Source of the DNA: Caenorhabditis elegans
Lineage: Eukaryota; Nematoda; Chromadorea; Rhabditida; Rhabditidae
DNA length: 64,000 bases
Assembly: GCF_000002985.6 (NCBI RefSeq)
Contig: NC_003282.8
Location: 8,990,001 to 9,054,000 of the forward strand
Direction of reading: 5' to 3'
Numbering within the stretch: position 1 is the first letter of the stretch; each line of letters starts with the position of its first letter. A model generated the notes under the pieces. That model saw nothing but the letters and a program-made list of their open reading frames with translations, had not been told where the DNA came from and ran no database searches. A program made the translations under genes and the position numbers. Positions 11,145-23,962 of the stretch are shown one piece after another.

Positions 11145-12734
11145 TTAATCGTGCGCAACTTGGATGTTAATAAACGTTTTAGATTTCAGAAGCTCCATCA
11201 AATCTCCATCGCAAACACACTCGAACCTATCTAGAACGGTCCATTCGCCTCCTGAAACATTTATGGTATTATCAACGGAGTGAACTCGATTTGATTATTT
11301 TGTCCCGCTTTCTCAAGGGGACTCCAAAAATTATATATAATACTCAATGTATGCTCCTTTGCACGGAAATCTTTAGTAAAAGGCGAAAGATTTTCACGGT
11401 TAAATGCAGAGGAACCAGAGTTAATTTAGGAAGGACTGGAAGGGGTAAAAGGTCTCAGTGTGCGGATACCTTGCGGGTTTCGCCCCTCATGGTGTTATGT
11501 GTGTGCAGGTGGAAGAATGGTCGAAATAGTTAAGACCACTCGCAAGGTTTTTTTTCAATATTTATTTAAATATGTCGAAAATGAATAATGGATCGGTTCT
11601 GCTAATTCACCAATGTGTTTTTCTCATATGGGACATTATTTTAACACTGAATGAACTAGACGACTTACGGAATTTATTGAAATACTTAGCCATCATCTTA
11701 TAGGCAAGTTTCAAGAATACATTATTCCCCATAGCAGCTTCATCAAATGGCAATGCAACTGGATCTTCTGTTGTTGGTTTGATTGTTGTTGTTGTGGTTT
11801 TTGGTGGTACTGTTGGGGCATCTAGGGTCAGTGTTGCGAGCCATTGTTTTAGATACTGTATCTAAAAATATAGCCTAATCGTAGAAATATTAGATGATAA
11901 TTTTTATAATAATGGTAACAAAATACTTTTTTTTAAAGCCGTACCTTGTTCTGAAAATTCGATGTCAAGCTTGATGGCTCTCTGGAAAGAGGCTTCCAAA
12001 TCGGACGATTTGCGTTTAATGGAATTCCATTTGTCAATGAGTTTAAAAGTTGACTTCTCTGATCCTTTTGTAGGCACCTGCATCCATACGTTTTTACGTC
12101 TTCTAAAAAATATTTCCTGTTTCTCAAATTAAATATTTAAAAAACGTGTCCCCATGTGCAGGAACTACGGAATTTTGGTTTACAATTCGCTTTTCAGTCG
12201 GTGAAGTAACCGAAAAAGACTGCACAAATCAAACATTAGCTTGTTGTAAGGTTACATGGTAATAGTTTTCATGAAAACTACCCAATTTTGTAGTGATAGA
12301 TTTTTCTACAATACTTTTTAATTCATATCACTCCCCAACTATATCAGCAATTATTTAAGTAAATGGTTTCGAAGTTATTGTGATATTTCACTATGAGCCC
12401 GTAGTCCTACACGGTTTATGGTAGTCGTTTCTACCGCTTCCACAATGTCCTCAAAATTATCTTATTTTCTATCAATGCTCTAATTTTTAAATGCAAACAA
12501 TTCCGTAGAGGAAAATTTAAAACAAGATGCGGAATAAACTAACCGTACTCGTTGGTACGGTAGTCGCTAAACTTGTTATGTGCCAGGACCAGTTAAAAAG
12601 ACATTGCACCATAAAACTTTATTTATATACTCTTTAAATATCTCACCATAAAATACTTGACCATCTGCAATATTAAAAAAGGAACAAAACATCGGGACGA
12701 AGATTAACAGACTGCTCGGTGAGTTCACCCACAT
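11145..12734 (-). CDS. Small secreted cysteine-containing protein, unrecognised
   Basis: Four exons keep frame: 12734-12647, 12102-11945, 11861-11669 and 11251-11145, giving 181 residues. The N-terminus (MWVNSPSSLLIFVPMFCSFF...) looks like a signal peptide. The mature part has a CRC motif near residue 40, a Thr/Pro-rich linker (APTVPPKTTTTTIKPTTEDP) after about residue 95, a short helix-like stretch, and a CVC motif close to the C-terminus. The two closely spaced cysteine pairs could form disulphides. I do not recognise the family. The gene lies tail-on to the tRNA-Thr and just downstream of unc-129 on the same strand; the 385-bp gap argues for separate transcription but does not prove it. 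Intron 3 carries one copy of a dispersed repeat. Confidence 0.7.
11300..11495 (+). repeat. Dispersed repeat of about 190 bp, copy C
   Basis: This is the third copy of the family also at 4672-4872 (inverted) and 9806-9990. It is nearest in sequence to the 4.7 kb copy at its left half and diverges after about 11425. It lies in the last intron of the small secreted-protein gene. Confidence 0.7.
12147..12310 (-). pseudogene. Decayed tRNA-Thr copy with flanking DNA
   Basis: This stretch aligns to 10804-10985. The 3' half of the tRNA (GAACTACGGA...TTTGGTTTAC) is recognisable. About 35 bp including the A box and D-arm are missing, and the following flank (AATTCGCTTTT...CGGTGAAG) resumes directly. 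Homology continues for more than 100 bp past the tRNA, so this is a duplicated segment, not a retroposed tRNA. It cannot fold as a tRNA. It lies in intron 1 of the small secreted-protein gene. Confidence 0.7.
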
Positions 12735-13119
12735 TTTAACTGACCTCTAAAATGACTGTTTGTCCTTTTTAGTGCGGGAAGATCCCATTACCTCCTCCCC
12801 CATTTATGCTAATTTTTATGTCAAAACAAACAAAACGTGAGGTACATTTTTACTTTATTCAGTTGGTTCTATGAATTTTAATTATTTAAACGTTCAAAGT
12901 TAAACAAATTCAGATTTGTGAGTTTTCATTGGAAAATTTAGAAGTATATTTGCCAAGAAACAAAGAGAGCAGAAAAATTGAGATTCATTGTCAGTTATTA
13001 TGAAAGAAAGTAATAGAATTTGGGATTAAGTAGAGGTAGGGAAGATGTACAGACAGAAGAGGCAAGATAAAGAAAATAGAGTTGCAGTTATACACTATAA
13101 CGAAAGAAAAATAATAAAC
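12735..13119. other. Intergenic gap downstream of unc-129
   Basis: These 385 bp hold the presumed 3' UTR of unc-129 (an AATAAA-like motif lies shortly after its stop on the minus strand) and the start region of the small secreted gene. I see no further gene. Confidence 0.5.
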
Positions 13120-15385
13120 TTAAAGACAAGAGCATGAGCCAATGAGCATCTTTGAGTAATTACGGATTACTGTACGTCCTTTTTCGTCTCTGCAAATTAA
13201 ATTGGTTTTTTATTTGTGAATTTCAGAGTCCCATGTTCGTAAAGTAAAATATCTGACATTTGTGGGTACAGTTTCTACGTAAATATAAATTAAAAATTTA
13301 CCAAAGAAACTATTAAATAGGGTACATAACCGTTTTTGCAACCTGTGCACAGTTTTAAAGGCGGGGCTTTTCTATAGAAATGTAATGCCACTCACCTGTA
13401 CCAAAAGTTCAAGGATTTCAAATTAGTTGGAGCACAACAAACTGGTTCCGCAGCAAACAATGATTGAAGCATAGCATGATTTGAAGCTTTTCCACTCGTT
13501 AACATTGGTTTCGCACACTTTCCTTTACAGAATGATGTTTCAATTGTTTTTGGTTCAATGACATAACGATCCCATCCAAAATGCTTCAAACTAACCAGAA
13601 CTCCCTCTTTGTGACAACGCTGCAAATGAAATGGTGTGGTGATTTATTGGATTTATTTCTGGTTGTTGTAAGATTGAGTGGATGGGTGTGATTTTATGAG
13701 GTGTTTGTTGGATGAATGAGATAGATTACGGTGGAAATACTGATTGGATGCCAACTTTTGAGATATCAGATTATCAGAAAAGTTTAAAGAAAGCAAATTT
13801 ACAATGTTTATATTGTTCTACGGTTCTGTTATAAAATAGAAACTGTATTAACTTACATTTTTATTTTGCAAAAGCACAACTCGAACATCATTAGCCAGTT
13901 CTTCATTTGCAATTCTTTCTCTTTCTTCTCTTGAAGTCTCTTCTCCAAAACCTTGCCAAACATCTTCTGATGAAATTTCCTCAGATAAACTGTTCTTTTT
14001 TCCATTCTTTCTCTTTATTGGCTCACGATCATCATTATCCAATGGAATCGAGTTATAATTATAATATTCTCTCAATTCTTCATTTCCCAAATCTCTTCTC
14101 TTTCTTTTTGTCTGTTCAGTTTGTTTCATAACTGATACAGTATCCAGAGTATGATTAACTTTAGAATAAATCACAAGGAATGGTGTACTTTTTCGAATCA
14201 TTTCAGCATAAGGTCTCATCTTTGAATGTTCTCTTGTAATACGAAATACTGCTTGCTTTGCATCCAAATGATATGAATCGAAAACTGATTTTGTTGCATC
14301 CCAAATAACTTTATATTCTTCCAAATTCTCATCTCCTCCAACTCGAATCTTTTTCAAGGTCTGTTGCCTACAGTACTCATTCACACAAACCGACTTTGCC
14401 CGAATTTGACGAGATCGTCTTCTTGCAAATGAATCTCGTCTTCTGAGGTAGAAATGTAACTCTGCACGCATAATGGATTCATGGGAATCAAATCCTTCAA
14501 CATCAAACACCAAGACTTCCTGTCCCTCGAATTTTCCAACTGCCGGCTCAATGGCACGTACCAGATTACCATCTTCATTCGAGTCTTCGTCAATGAAATT
14601 CTGAAATAATGAATTTATAAAAATGATGTTTTTCAGAAAGGTGAAGAAATTTACTAAAATTTACTGAAACATTCATTATAATTTTTGCATACGCACGCAC
14701 TGGCATACGCACAAACTGACAAAATTATTTCTGTTCACATGTTTCGCTGACTAAGAACAAAACACACACAGGGCTGAAGGGAACCGAGATTTTAGCTGAA
14801 ATTTCGGCAACTTTCCGGCAATTTGGTTGCACAGCCCTAGTGCACGGGTATTTGAACAGGAAGAAATCGAATGAATCCGACTTGAAAACTTACAGAAAAA
14901 CCATCTCAACAAAGAATTATGTTTCCGGATTCTCGCAAATTTATTTAACCGGGCACATTTTAAAAAATGAATTAGAAAAACAATTATTTGAAATTATAAT
15001 AATAGTACAAAACACTCACTTCATAAAGATTTTTCATATGCTCGGTGAGAGTGTGTGATGATCGGTGGAATGAGGTAACGTCTGAAAGTTGTTTAAATTT
15101 TTTAGATTCATTTTCGCTTCAACATCAAACTTGAGGGAAATTGTGTTAACTGTTTATTACTGTTTTGATTTAACTCATTTGAGCAACATTTTCCTTTCAG
15201 AGGTCTAATGCATTTCAGAAGCTCAAATATGACAATTATTTTTCAAAATAAAATAACTCACTTGGATCTGAACTTTTAAAATGAAGAAGATCTCGAATGG
15301 TTTCATTAATAAGATCCACGTCCACCTTTGCACAGTTGGCTATAGAAAAAACCGAAAGCAATAAGACAATCGGAAGTCGCCTCAT
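13120..15385 (-). CDS. unc-129: TGF-beta family ligand UNC-129
   Basis: Five exons keep frame: 15385-15262, 15081-15020, 14600-13857, 13619-13396 and 13189-13120, encoding 407 residues, the length I recall for C. elegans UNC-129. MRRLPIVLLLSVFSIANCA is a signal peptide. A prodomain follows, with an RKRR processing site at about residues 228-231. The C-terminal cysteine-knot domain starts near residue 312 and has the family's seven cysteines: RC, FCKGKC, VCC and a final CSCL. UNC-129 is a secreted ligand expressed in dorsal body muscle and some motor neurons; it guides motor axons along the dorsal-ventral axis, working with UNC-5/UNC-40 netrin signalling. The ATG follows a TTTCAG-like site closely. 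Symbol assigned from recall of the mature domain and its length. Confidence 0.95.
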
Positions 15386-18300
15386 TTTCTTGCTTGCTCT
15401 TCCAATTTTCCTGAAACAATTTTTTATAGTGAAGCTTGAGATCAAATTCAAAGAGGAATTTCAGAATTTGGGATCAAACAAATAAGATGCGGAGTTTCTC
15501 AAATAGTATTAAGTTTCCGGAAAAGAAAAAGCAAGCAAAAATTGGAAAGTTCAAGTTCCCATATCGGTGACCACATGCAAACAAAAAAAAACGAAACATG
15601 TCCCTGAATTCTTCGTGTGACATGACATTGCTCTCTGGAGAGCTAATAGACGAATAGAGGAACCGGCAAAGGTGACATGTCAAACTGAGAAAACGACAAA
15701 TTTTTGAGATATTCGACGCTTGGGAATATATATTCTAAAATTTCGCAATTTGGGAATGTTGGACTGTGAATCGTTCCCTGCGAGACACGAATTTGGAAAA
15801 TTGAAAAAGAATCAAAAATTGCATCAAACTTTTGGGAACATGGAATACACATAAAAAAACAAAAATGATATGTAAAGGATGTAATCCATGTTTCTTATTT
15901 TCATGTAAATTTCCGGTTAAGGAAAATTCAGTTTGGTGAATTTTAGAACAAAGAAAAGGAAAAGTGGATGACATGCTCAGTGAACCAAATTTTAATTGAT
16001 TCTTATCTTCAAACAGTCGAACACCTGAAAAGCTATAATAGAAGATGAGTTGTATGGAAATTGAAATTTGAAATGGAAAAAGAAGAAAAGTGGTGATATT
16101 TTCTAAAGGACATGAAGAAAATCTTCCGAAAATCCGCATTGGTTTCCTTGGCAATATAAGGAACGGCAGGAAAACCAGAGAGAAGCAACGTGCGTTCATC
16201 AATTCGAACAAAGAAGAATGAAACGCAAAAAGAGTAATAAAAATGAATAACGAGAAAATTATTGGCTTCTTCTTTTACAAACAAAGTTTTGCATTTGGTA
16301 GTGGCCGCCGGGCGCCGATGAGATTGACACAGAAGTATTAATTGGAGGACATCCCAAACATAGTGCCAATAGAACATGTATATGTGACATGATAATGAGA
16401 TGGATTTTTTGCCGGATTTTTCAGGAAGATTTTGGTACTTTCAGTGGGGATTTTAAATTTTGTGAATTCATTGATGAAAAATGTCTACCATAAAATGGAA
16501 AATTGTTTTACGAAACATGGCAAAAGTTTGCGAAAAAATAGATTGTCGAGCTCGGCTAATTCGGCAAATGTTTTGCTGATAATTACGAGCACGGCAATCC
16601 CAGTAAATCAAAATGCATTTTTTTAAATTTGGAACTTAAAAATTACAGAATGAACGGAAAGCTTGTTACTCGAGTTTTCTAAATGTTTCATGATTTTCTT
16701 GAAAAAAATTGAAAAAAATCCAAATTTGTATGCTATTTCATTTATTTTTTAAAATAAAATCATTAGGTTTAGTCGAAAATTTTTTCAACAATTTTTAGTG
16801 TGAACGGTAACCTTTAAAACTGGTCAAGCTCGGTGAATTCGGTAAGTCTACATTTTTAAATGTACAAAAAAATTAGGCAGAGTAAATTGTTTCCAAAAAT
16901 CTTAATCCACGTTAAAAACAGGTGGTAATCCGTGTTTTTTATGAAGGACATTCCAGAAACAAAGACAACGAATTAACCTTGCCACCGAAAGCATCCGCGC
17001 GTATTTCTTCTGTCCAATATGTTTCAAATTACCTCATTACGGTAATTATCGACCATCTTCTTCTTCCGCAATCCGAAAATCCGTAAAAAAGAGGGAAGAT
17101 GGAAGGAAGACATAATAAAAATACAAAGAAGAACGGTACATGCCAAAAGAGGTAAAAAGACATGCATGTTTATGGCGGAGGTTGATGATGATACAATTAT
17201 TATGTACATATACAAAAAGGCGATGTAAAGGTCAGATAAGGAAAGCGGCAGACGGAGGGCAAATATGATGGACGGCATATTAACACCTGTGCTTAAAAAG
17301 AGCAGAATAAGGTCAGAGGTGATAATTATGTTGAACAATGGGAATGAGGAGAAACTAAGAAGTTGATGGGAACATGTTGATAAGGAAAAAACTCATTACG
17401 GAACTTCTGTGATAACTTTTCTTGAATATAAAAAATAACTGCATTTTCTCTATTTTAACAGCTCTTGGTTGCTTTTGCTTTTTTTTTCAACATTTGTTTA
17501 ACTACCTAAAAAATTTATTGACGCATAGTTGATGTGTTGTAAACGTTTCGATAAAACAAAAGACATAAGAGATAAATGATATCAAAATATTTTAGGCTTC
17601 AAAAAAACAAACAAAAAAATCTTAATTTTTTTTTGATATCTCATATTTCTGATCCAACTAAAATTGTAACTTTCATAGAAGATGAAGATGCAACAAAAGG
17701 AATTTTTTCATAATTTTTTTCAAATATTTGAATGGAAATTTTCATTCGATTTAAATAGCAAATTTTTGAAAATGTTCGCTCTTTTTAAAGAAATTTAGGG
17801 CAACATCACAACGCCTACAATGTTTAGATACGAATAATAATAAAAAAATAAAAAACCCAAAAAAGTTTTGAAAAGTTTTCATGTGGTGATGTTAGCACCA
17901 TAGGAATAGTTTTAAAACAAGTTTCCCGTTGGCGCATCTCCACTTATAAACCGCAAAGAGCATGTTCCGAAGATTCCCACGAAAATTATGATAATCAATC
18001 AAAAATATGTCCGTCGATATCATGTTTCCCGGGATTCGGATCAACTTGTGCCAATAATCGGCTCAAATTTCTAAAGAAAACAATGAAAAGTGATCAGAGA
18101 GATAGATATAGAGAGTGCAACAACAAGGGTGTCATCATCAGTCGAGAGGGTGCGGTGTCCTGTCAAGAAGCCAAGAGAAAAAGGTGTAATGTGTGTTGAA
18201 ATGAGAGCAAATTATGTTAAGCTTAAGATAACATTGTGGATGAATGGGGACTGGGAGCCAACTCGTGACAACTGCTGCCGAATGCCAAAGATTTGCGCGC

Positions 18301-20633
18301 GTTTTGTGTAGAAATACTGAACAGAATGAGATTCTTTTAGGAAATTAGCATCATCCGTGTGATAGATTAGGTTGAATTCTGAGATGAGGAACAAGAACGT
18401 AATTCATTTTTTAGGGCACACAAGTTAATTGAACATATGCATAAACATTTTTCCATTTCACATGATTCTAGATATAAATTGTTGAAGGTGGAACGGAAAT
18501 GTTATCATACCCAGAATAATATTCTAAAATTCTTACGCATCTTACTTCAAAAATTCTCAACATGTTTTTCGTTAATTTCTCGTAAGTATTTTAGGCATGT
18601 TAAATTACCGGTAGAGATCATTCTTGATCCCTGAAAATTTTTGAAAATAAATTGGAAATACTTTCAAATAGTTTCATACCCGTTTTTGGAAGTGGTTGGT
18701 AATTTCTCTGTGAACTTCGCCTTTAAAATTCAAGACAGGAGAACTATCCGTCAAAAAGAAGAAGAAGAAAAAACAATTTTCCATTTCAAGACAAAATAAG
18801 AACACAAAAGTAAAAACAGCAGGATTGCACCTGTTGAATGTGTATATATAAATTGAACTACGGTATCCGTCTCCTATTTGATTGCAGCTAATTTGAGTTC
18901 ACTGTTGTCTTCTCTTTTTCTCTCTCACTCCGTCGGCACCTTTTCCATCCAAATTATTAGAGCTCAACGGAGCAAATGTAGTGGAAAATGCTCATGAATG
19001 ATTTATTTGGAAGAACTGGACGTTTAGGTGGAAATATGACAGTAGCAATGAAAAGCTGTATTAAAGAGACCTTGTAGGCGTGAAAATTCAAACCAGTGTA
19101 ATGGTTTTTATTTGAGTTTGGAGAAACAGTTTGATAATATATTTGATTAAAAGTTAAAAAAAAAACCTTGGCAAAAAACTTCAAACTGTATTCAAATTCT
19201 CATAAGATATTGCCAAAGTTTGGCTCTCAAAACAAAAGAGGGTCGAAGTGAGTGACCATAAATAAAGCAAATAAGGAAAAGTGATTCAAGTGTGAGAATC
19301 TAAATAAACTCGGTTGACAGTGGAATGCACGATAAAATATCCGTACTCAAAGTTGATTTATGTTTCTCAGTTTTTTTTTCGCTAAAAAAGTTTAACACTT
19401 TCTTTGGGTTTTGAATTCATCGCAAAATGTTTCAAATAATTAGGAAAACAAATTATCTATTAATTTATTTGTGAAACTTATTATTATAAATCTTCAAATC
19501 TAGAAATCTATGTAACTGGAAGTTCAATAATTTAGGAAAAACACAAGAAATGTCTTGAAACATTTCGGTTACACTACCTTCTTTTCTTTAATAGTTCTGC
19601 AGCCCTTCGCTTACCCTTGACTGCTCATATCTCGGTTGTCTTTAGTTTTAATAAAAAAAACATGTTAACTAAGACAGTAATTTTTAATTATTTTGTACAG
19701 TTTTGCAATTTATTGATTTCTCCAAATTCAACCGAGATATAACCGTTCAAAATAGATAAGTGGGGTGCAGCACTAATAGAGAAAATACAGTAATTTTTTA
19801 ACGTAGAAAAATCAGTTCAGACTCAAAAATTCGACGTGAACTTCTGCTCCGAGGTAATAAGCGTTTTGAATTTTTTTGAATGTTCAATTCTGAAATGGGT
19901 TGAGTTTTTGTAACGATCTGATGTTTTTTAAAATTTTTGTTTTTATCTTATACAAAAAATATTTTTCAGTCCAATTGGATCTATTTTAGAACGCTCTCCC
20001 TGTAAGTTTCTTCTTCTTTTTTGAAAGTACATGGCCATTATTTCTTCAAATTCTCTCATTATTCTTCCAAGTAAGTCTGAACTTTTAATTGCAACATGCA
20101 TGTAGTAATAATTCCATTCAAACTAGTTTCTTCCGTTCACTTTTTATTTTTTGAATCAATGTTTTTAGTTGAATAGTCACAAAACATACACAACTTCCTA
20201 ATCGATATTTTTTCTATTCAAAATGCAAATATCATCATCATGCAAAATGTATTTTTTTCTTATCACAAAGCAAAAACTTTGAAATATATTTTTCTGATGT
20301 CTCGATGAAAGTAAAAATATTAATGTCTGGCATAATCGCCTTGAATTCAGTTCCAGATAATTGGATTCTAGTTGAAAATTTTGAAAAATTGTTGAAGTAT
20401 TTTCAATTGCACTCACACAATTTGCTTATCATTTGTGATCATACTGTGACGTTTTACTTTATTTCTCTATTTCTCTTATTTTTGTATTATCTATTTCTTT
20501 TTGATGAACCCTGCGTCATATTAATTTGCATTAGAAACGCATGGTTAACTCAATAATGTTTTTTCTTTGATTTTTTCGTCATTAAGTTAAAATTATTTTC
20601 GAATGATGCTAAGCGTCATTTCATTTTTTCAGA
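15386..20633. other. Large gene-free region upstream of unc-129
   Basis: About 5.2 kb separates unc-129 from a divergent receptor gene. No open frame here has splice-compatible partners or a recognisable domain. In C. elegans, tissue-specific enhancers for dorsal muscle and DA/DB motor neurons lie upstream of unc-129, so part of this region is probably regulatory; that is inferred from knowledge, not read from motifs here. A GA/AG-rich tract near 18.75 kb is the only local compositional oddity I noted. Confidence 0.5.
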
Positions 20634-22196
20634 ATGTCTCCTGAGTTCTTCATATACATATTTCTTGGGTTAATTGAACTTTGCGTATCAACATTTATAT
20701 TGTCAACAGTATTGAATAATTTTCGATTGCGAGAAAAATATTCAATATTTGTAGGTTAGTTGGACTGGTCGAGCAGCAAAAAACATGTTCTCTAATTTCT
20801 AGCTTTTTAGAGAAATAAGAAAAATGCTGAAAATAAAACCTTTTTTTGGAATTAAAAAAAATTATTTCAAAATTAAACTCGTAATTCTCAGTCCATCTCA
20901 AATGGCCCACTTACAAAATTATAATTTTTCAGTGAAGTTTATTGTCGACATTGTGGTGGCCTGTCTTCTTTTACTTCTTGCATATTTCGATCGAAATACA
21001 GATGAACGAATATGTGGAGCAACGTTGGTTATTTCAACATCTATACCATTACTTCAGGTATTCATTCGTACATATTTTGATCAAATTTCTGACAACTTTG
21101 GTCAAGTGAAATTTATCATTTAGCATGTATTTTTTAATTGGAAAGTTCGTCAAACTTTTTGTTGATTTTCAGTGATTTTTCAATGTATTATTTCAACTTG
21201 GTTTAAAAATTAATTATCAACCTGAATACTTTTCTTATATAACATTTTTCAGGTCCTTCTGCTATTATGCGAAGTAATCGATTGGTCATTAGCTGCATTC
21301 TCACCAGTATACTTTCATCATTCAAGTTTATTATCACGGATAATGCCTTTTATTGTTGGAGCCGTCTGTTATGCAATCATTTTGACAGCGTTACTGGTAA
21401 TTGGTAGGTACTTTAATTTTTGTCAAAGTAAAGCGTAAAAAGTAGGATGCTTATACATTCAATAGCCTTTAAAAAAGATCAAGATAGAACAATTATTTTA
21501 AAAAATTTCTGGATGAAAACATTTATTTTCATAAAATTTTTGAAAACCTTGAGTACGATTAAACAAAATTACTTTTACATTAAAAATTGAATTGAATTGA
21601 ACTTATTCAATTTTTCAGAAAAGAATACATATTTAGTGTACTATTTACATAAAAAAATTAAAAGAATGTGCCCAGGAAGATTTTCAATGAAAAACATCAA
21701 AAATTAAATGACCTAAATATGATGAAATTATATTTTTAGATGCAACAAGTTTGACAGTATCCTGTATAACATCACCTGAAGCATCTGCAGTTACTTCTGC
21801 ATATGATTTCTCACTTGCAATTACAACAGTTTGTGTAGTTGCACTGGCTCTTTTATTGCACAGAAATTTGAATAGTGCTTACTTTCGTCCAGTGATGTTA
21901 CACTTTATAGCAACTCTGTTTCTGGAAGAAGTACCTCTGCTCACGTGTATTTTGCTCAAATATTCAAATAGTGTAAGTTGTTGCTTTAGTGATATTTCTA
22001 GTTCTTACGAAAACGAATTTCCATAATTTCATTAATTTAGAAATCGGCAATTCTAGCAGCCGACATAACCAATTGGTTGGTTTGTATTCATTCACTTCTA
22101 CATTCTGCATATTTTGTATACAATCATCAAGACTATCGAGAAGCTGTACGAAATCTATTTAGAAAATGGAAAATTGTGAAAAGTGGATCTTTGTGA
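20634..22196 (+). CDS. Seven-transmembrane nematode chemoreceptor-like protein
   Basis: Five exons keep frame: 20634-20754, 20933-21057, 21253-21403, 21740-21972 and 22041-22196, giving 261 residues. The ATG follows TTTTTTCAG by one base, consistent with trans-splicing. Hydrophobic segments run through the whole protein: about residues 2-24, 41-56, 66-90, 105-133, 155-172, 184-202 and 214-232, which fits seven helices. The C-terminal tail is short and basic (RNLFRKWKIVKSG). No signal peptide precedes the first helix, as usual for nematode serpentine receptors. Such proteins act in sensory-neuron membranes. I cannot assign the subfamily with confidence; an srbc-like or srt-like class is possible. 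The gene appears intact. Confidence 0.75.
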
Positions 22197-23962
22197 ATTT
22201 GTTAAATTATAGAAATTTTGTACTCGAATATGGTTTCAATTTTTTTTTCTTTATGATCTCAGGGTAATCGGGTCATTTGACATCAATTTATACATATGTA
22301 TATGTTTCCCTTTTCTATTTAATGAAAGTATTTTGAACATCATAAAGTTACTACATTTTTATCAAAAATGATTTCCGAAAAAAACAGTGTTCCTAATTGT
22401 TCAGAAAATGAAACAATAACTTAAAATTTGTCAGACCTAAAAACATCTACTCGTGAGATCAACTTTGGTCCGCATAATTATGGGCCACCCTGTAGGCCAT
22501 TTTTGCATGTCTTTTTAATTAAATCTATCACTGTTAACCTGAAATTATGCGGGAACACAAATATGTACGTGTACCCGCAGTATGTCATCTCTGTACTATA
22601 ATTTCTTGATCCACCCACGCAATTATGGGCTGTTTCTGCCCCGAAATGCCCATTTTCCATTTTTTTCACTTCTGTTAGTAGGAATGTCCAAATCGACGTA
22701 ATTGTAAGTGACATGCTCTCGGAGCACCCAAAACTTTTTTTTCTTTTTCAACGTTTTCCCAATATATACTGGGAAAATAAGGTGCCCCTCCGGAAATTCA
22801 TCGAAAGTAAACGAGAGTGAGAAAAGGAAAGAGCAACTTTGTTACCACATTTTTTTTCCAGTTGGTCGACCGACGTGGACAACTCTAAAAATGTGTTTAT
22901 TGAACACTGAAATTGTATTTTTTATTTTTTATATCATGAAAAGATTTTTGATCTTTGGAATATTGTTTGAACTCAATTAGAGAACAATTAAAATTTTCTT
23001 GAAGAAAATAACAGTTCTAGTAAACTTTAGTAGGAATCTATGGATTTTGCGGTTTTTTTTTCAAATTACCTACAAGAAAACTACTGAACCGTCCTAAAAC
23101 TGATTGAGTTATGAGCTTCTTTCGTTGAATATGACAGCTGTTAGATTTTTATCTCAATTGCACCAATTAGTTGACTATTTGGTTTTCAAATGTAGGGTTT
23201 TCACAATTTTTTTTGATATACGGCGCACAAATACAAATTTTTGCAGAGCAGTCTATTCTTAAAATGCTAAGACTATTTGGAAAAACGAAAAAAATCCATC
23301 AATTTCTAATGGTTTGAATCGGATTAGGAAAGGATGCAAAGAATGAAGGAAAATAAATTCCGATTCTTTATTTCTTTTTTTCGACTTTGTTGTTTTTCAA
23401 TTTGAGTATGATTTTAGTATCAAAATATAATTTTAATTTCTTTAGTAAGCTTGCATTAATATTCTTGAATCTTATGAAGTTTTCGTTCTTTCGAATAAAT
23501 AAAACATTATGTCAAAAGTAGCGGGGATTTTGCCAAAACATTCATAAAATGGAGCAGCACAAAAAATTTAAATTAAACACTGAACAATTTTTTGATCTTT
23601 CAAAATTTTAAATAGGTTTTGGCAAATACCACTGATTAAAGCATCAATAAAATGTAAAATTCATATAAAATATTTTGGTTGCAATCCGAAGTTCTGATAG
23701 ACGAAAGCAATGCAAATGCCACTATTTGAAAAGTTTTACTATGATATTCTGTCATTTCAGTACCATTGAAGTAACTTTAATCGTTATAAATCTGCCGACT
23801 TTTCATCTTTCAATTAGTTCAGGTTTTTGAGTCAAAATTTTATAATGTAGAAAACGTGTTCATATCTTGTTTTTTTTATTCTTCCAAAAATTGATAACCA
23901 ACAAAAAAATTGCATTTATTAAATTACTTACTTCTTCATAGGGAAAACTTTATTTTAACTTA
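22197..23962. other. Intergenic region, no gene recognised
   Basis: This stretch of about 1.8 kb after the receptor gene is AT-rich. Two related strings around ATAATTATGGGCC and GCAATTATGGGCT (near 22480 and 22620) hint at a weak direct repeat. I see nothing coding. Confidence 0.5.
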
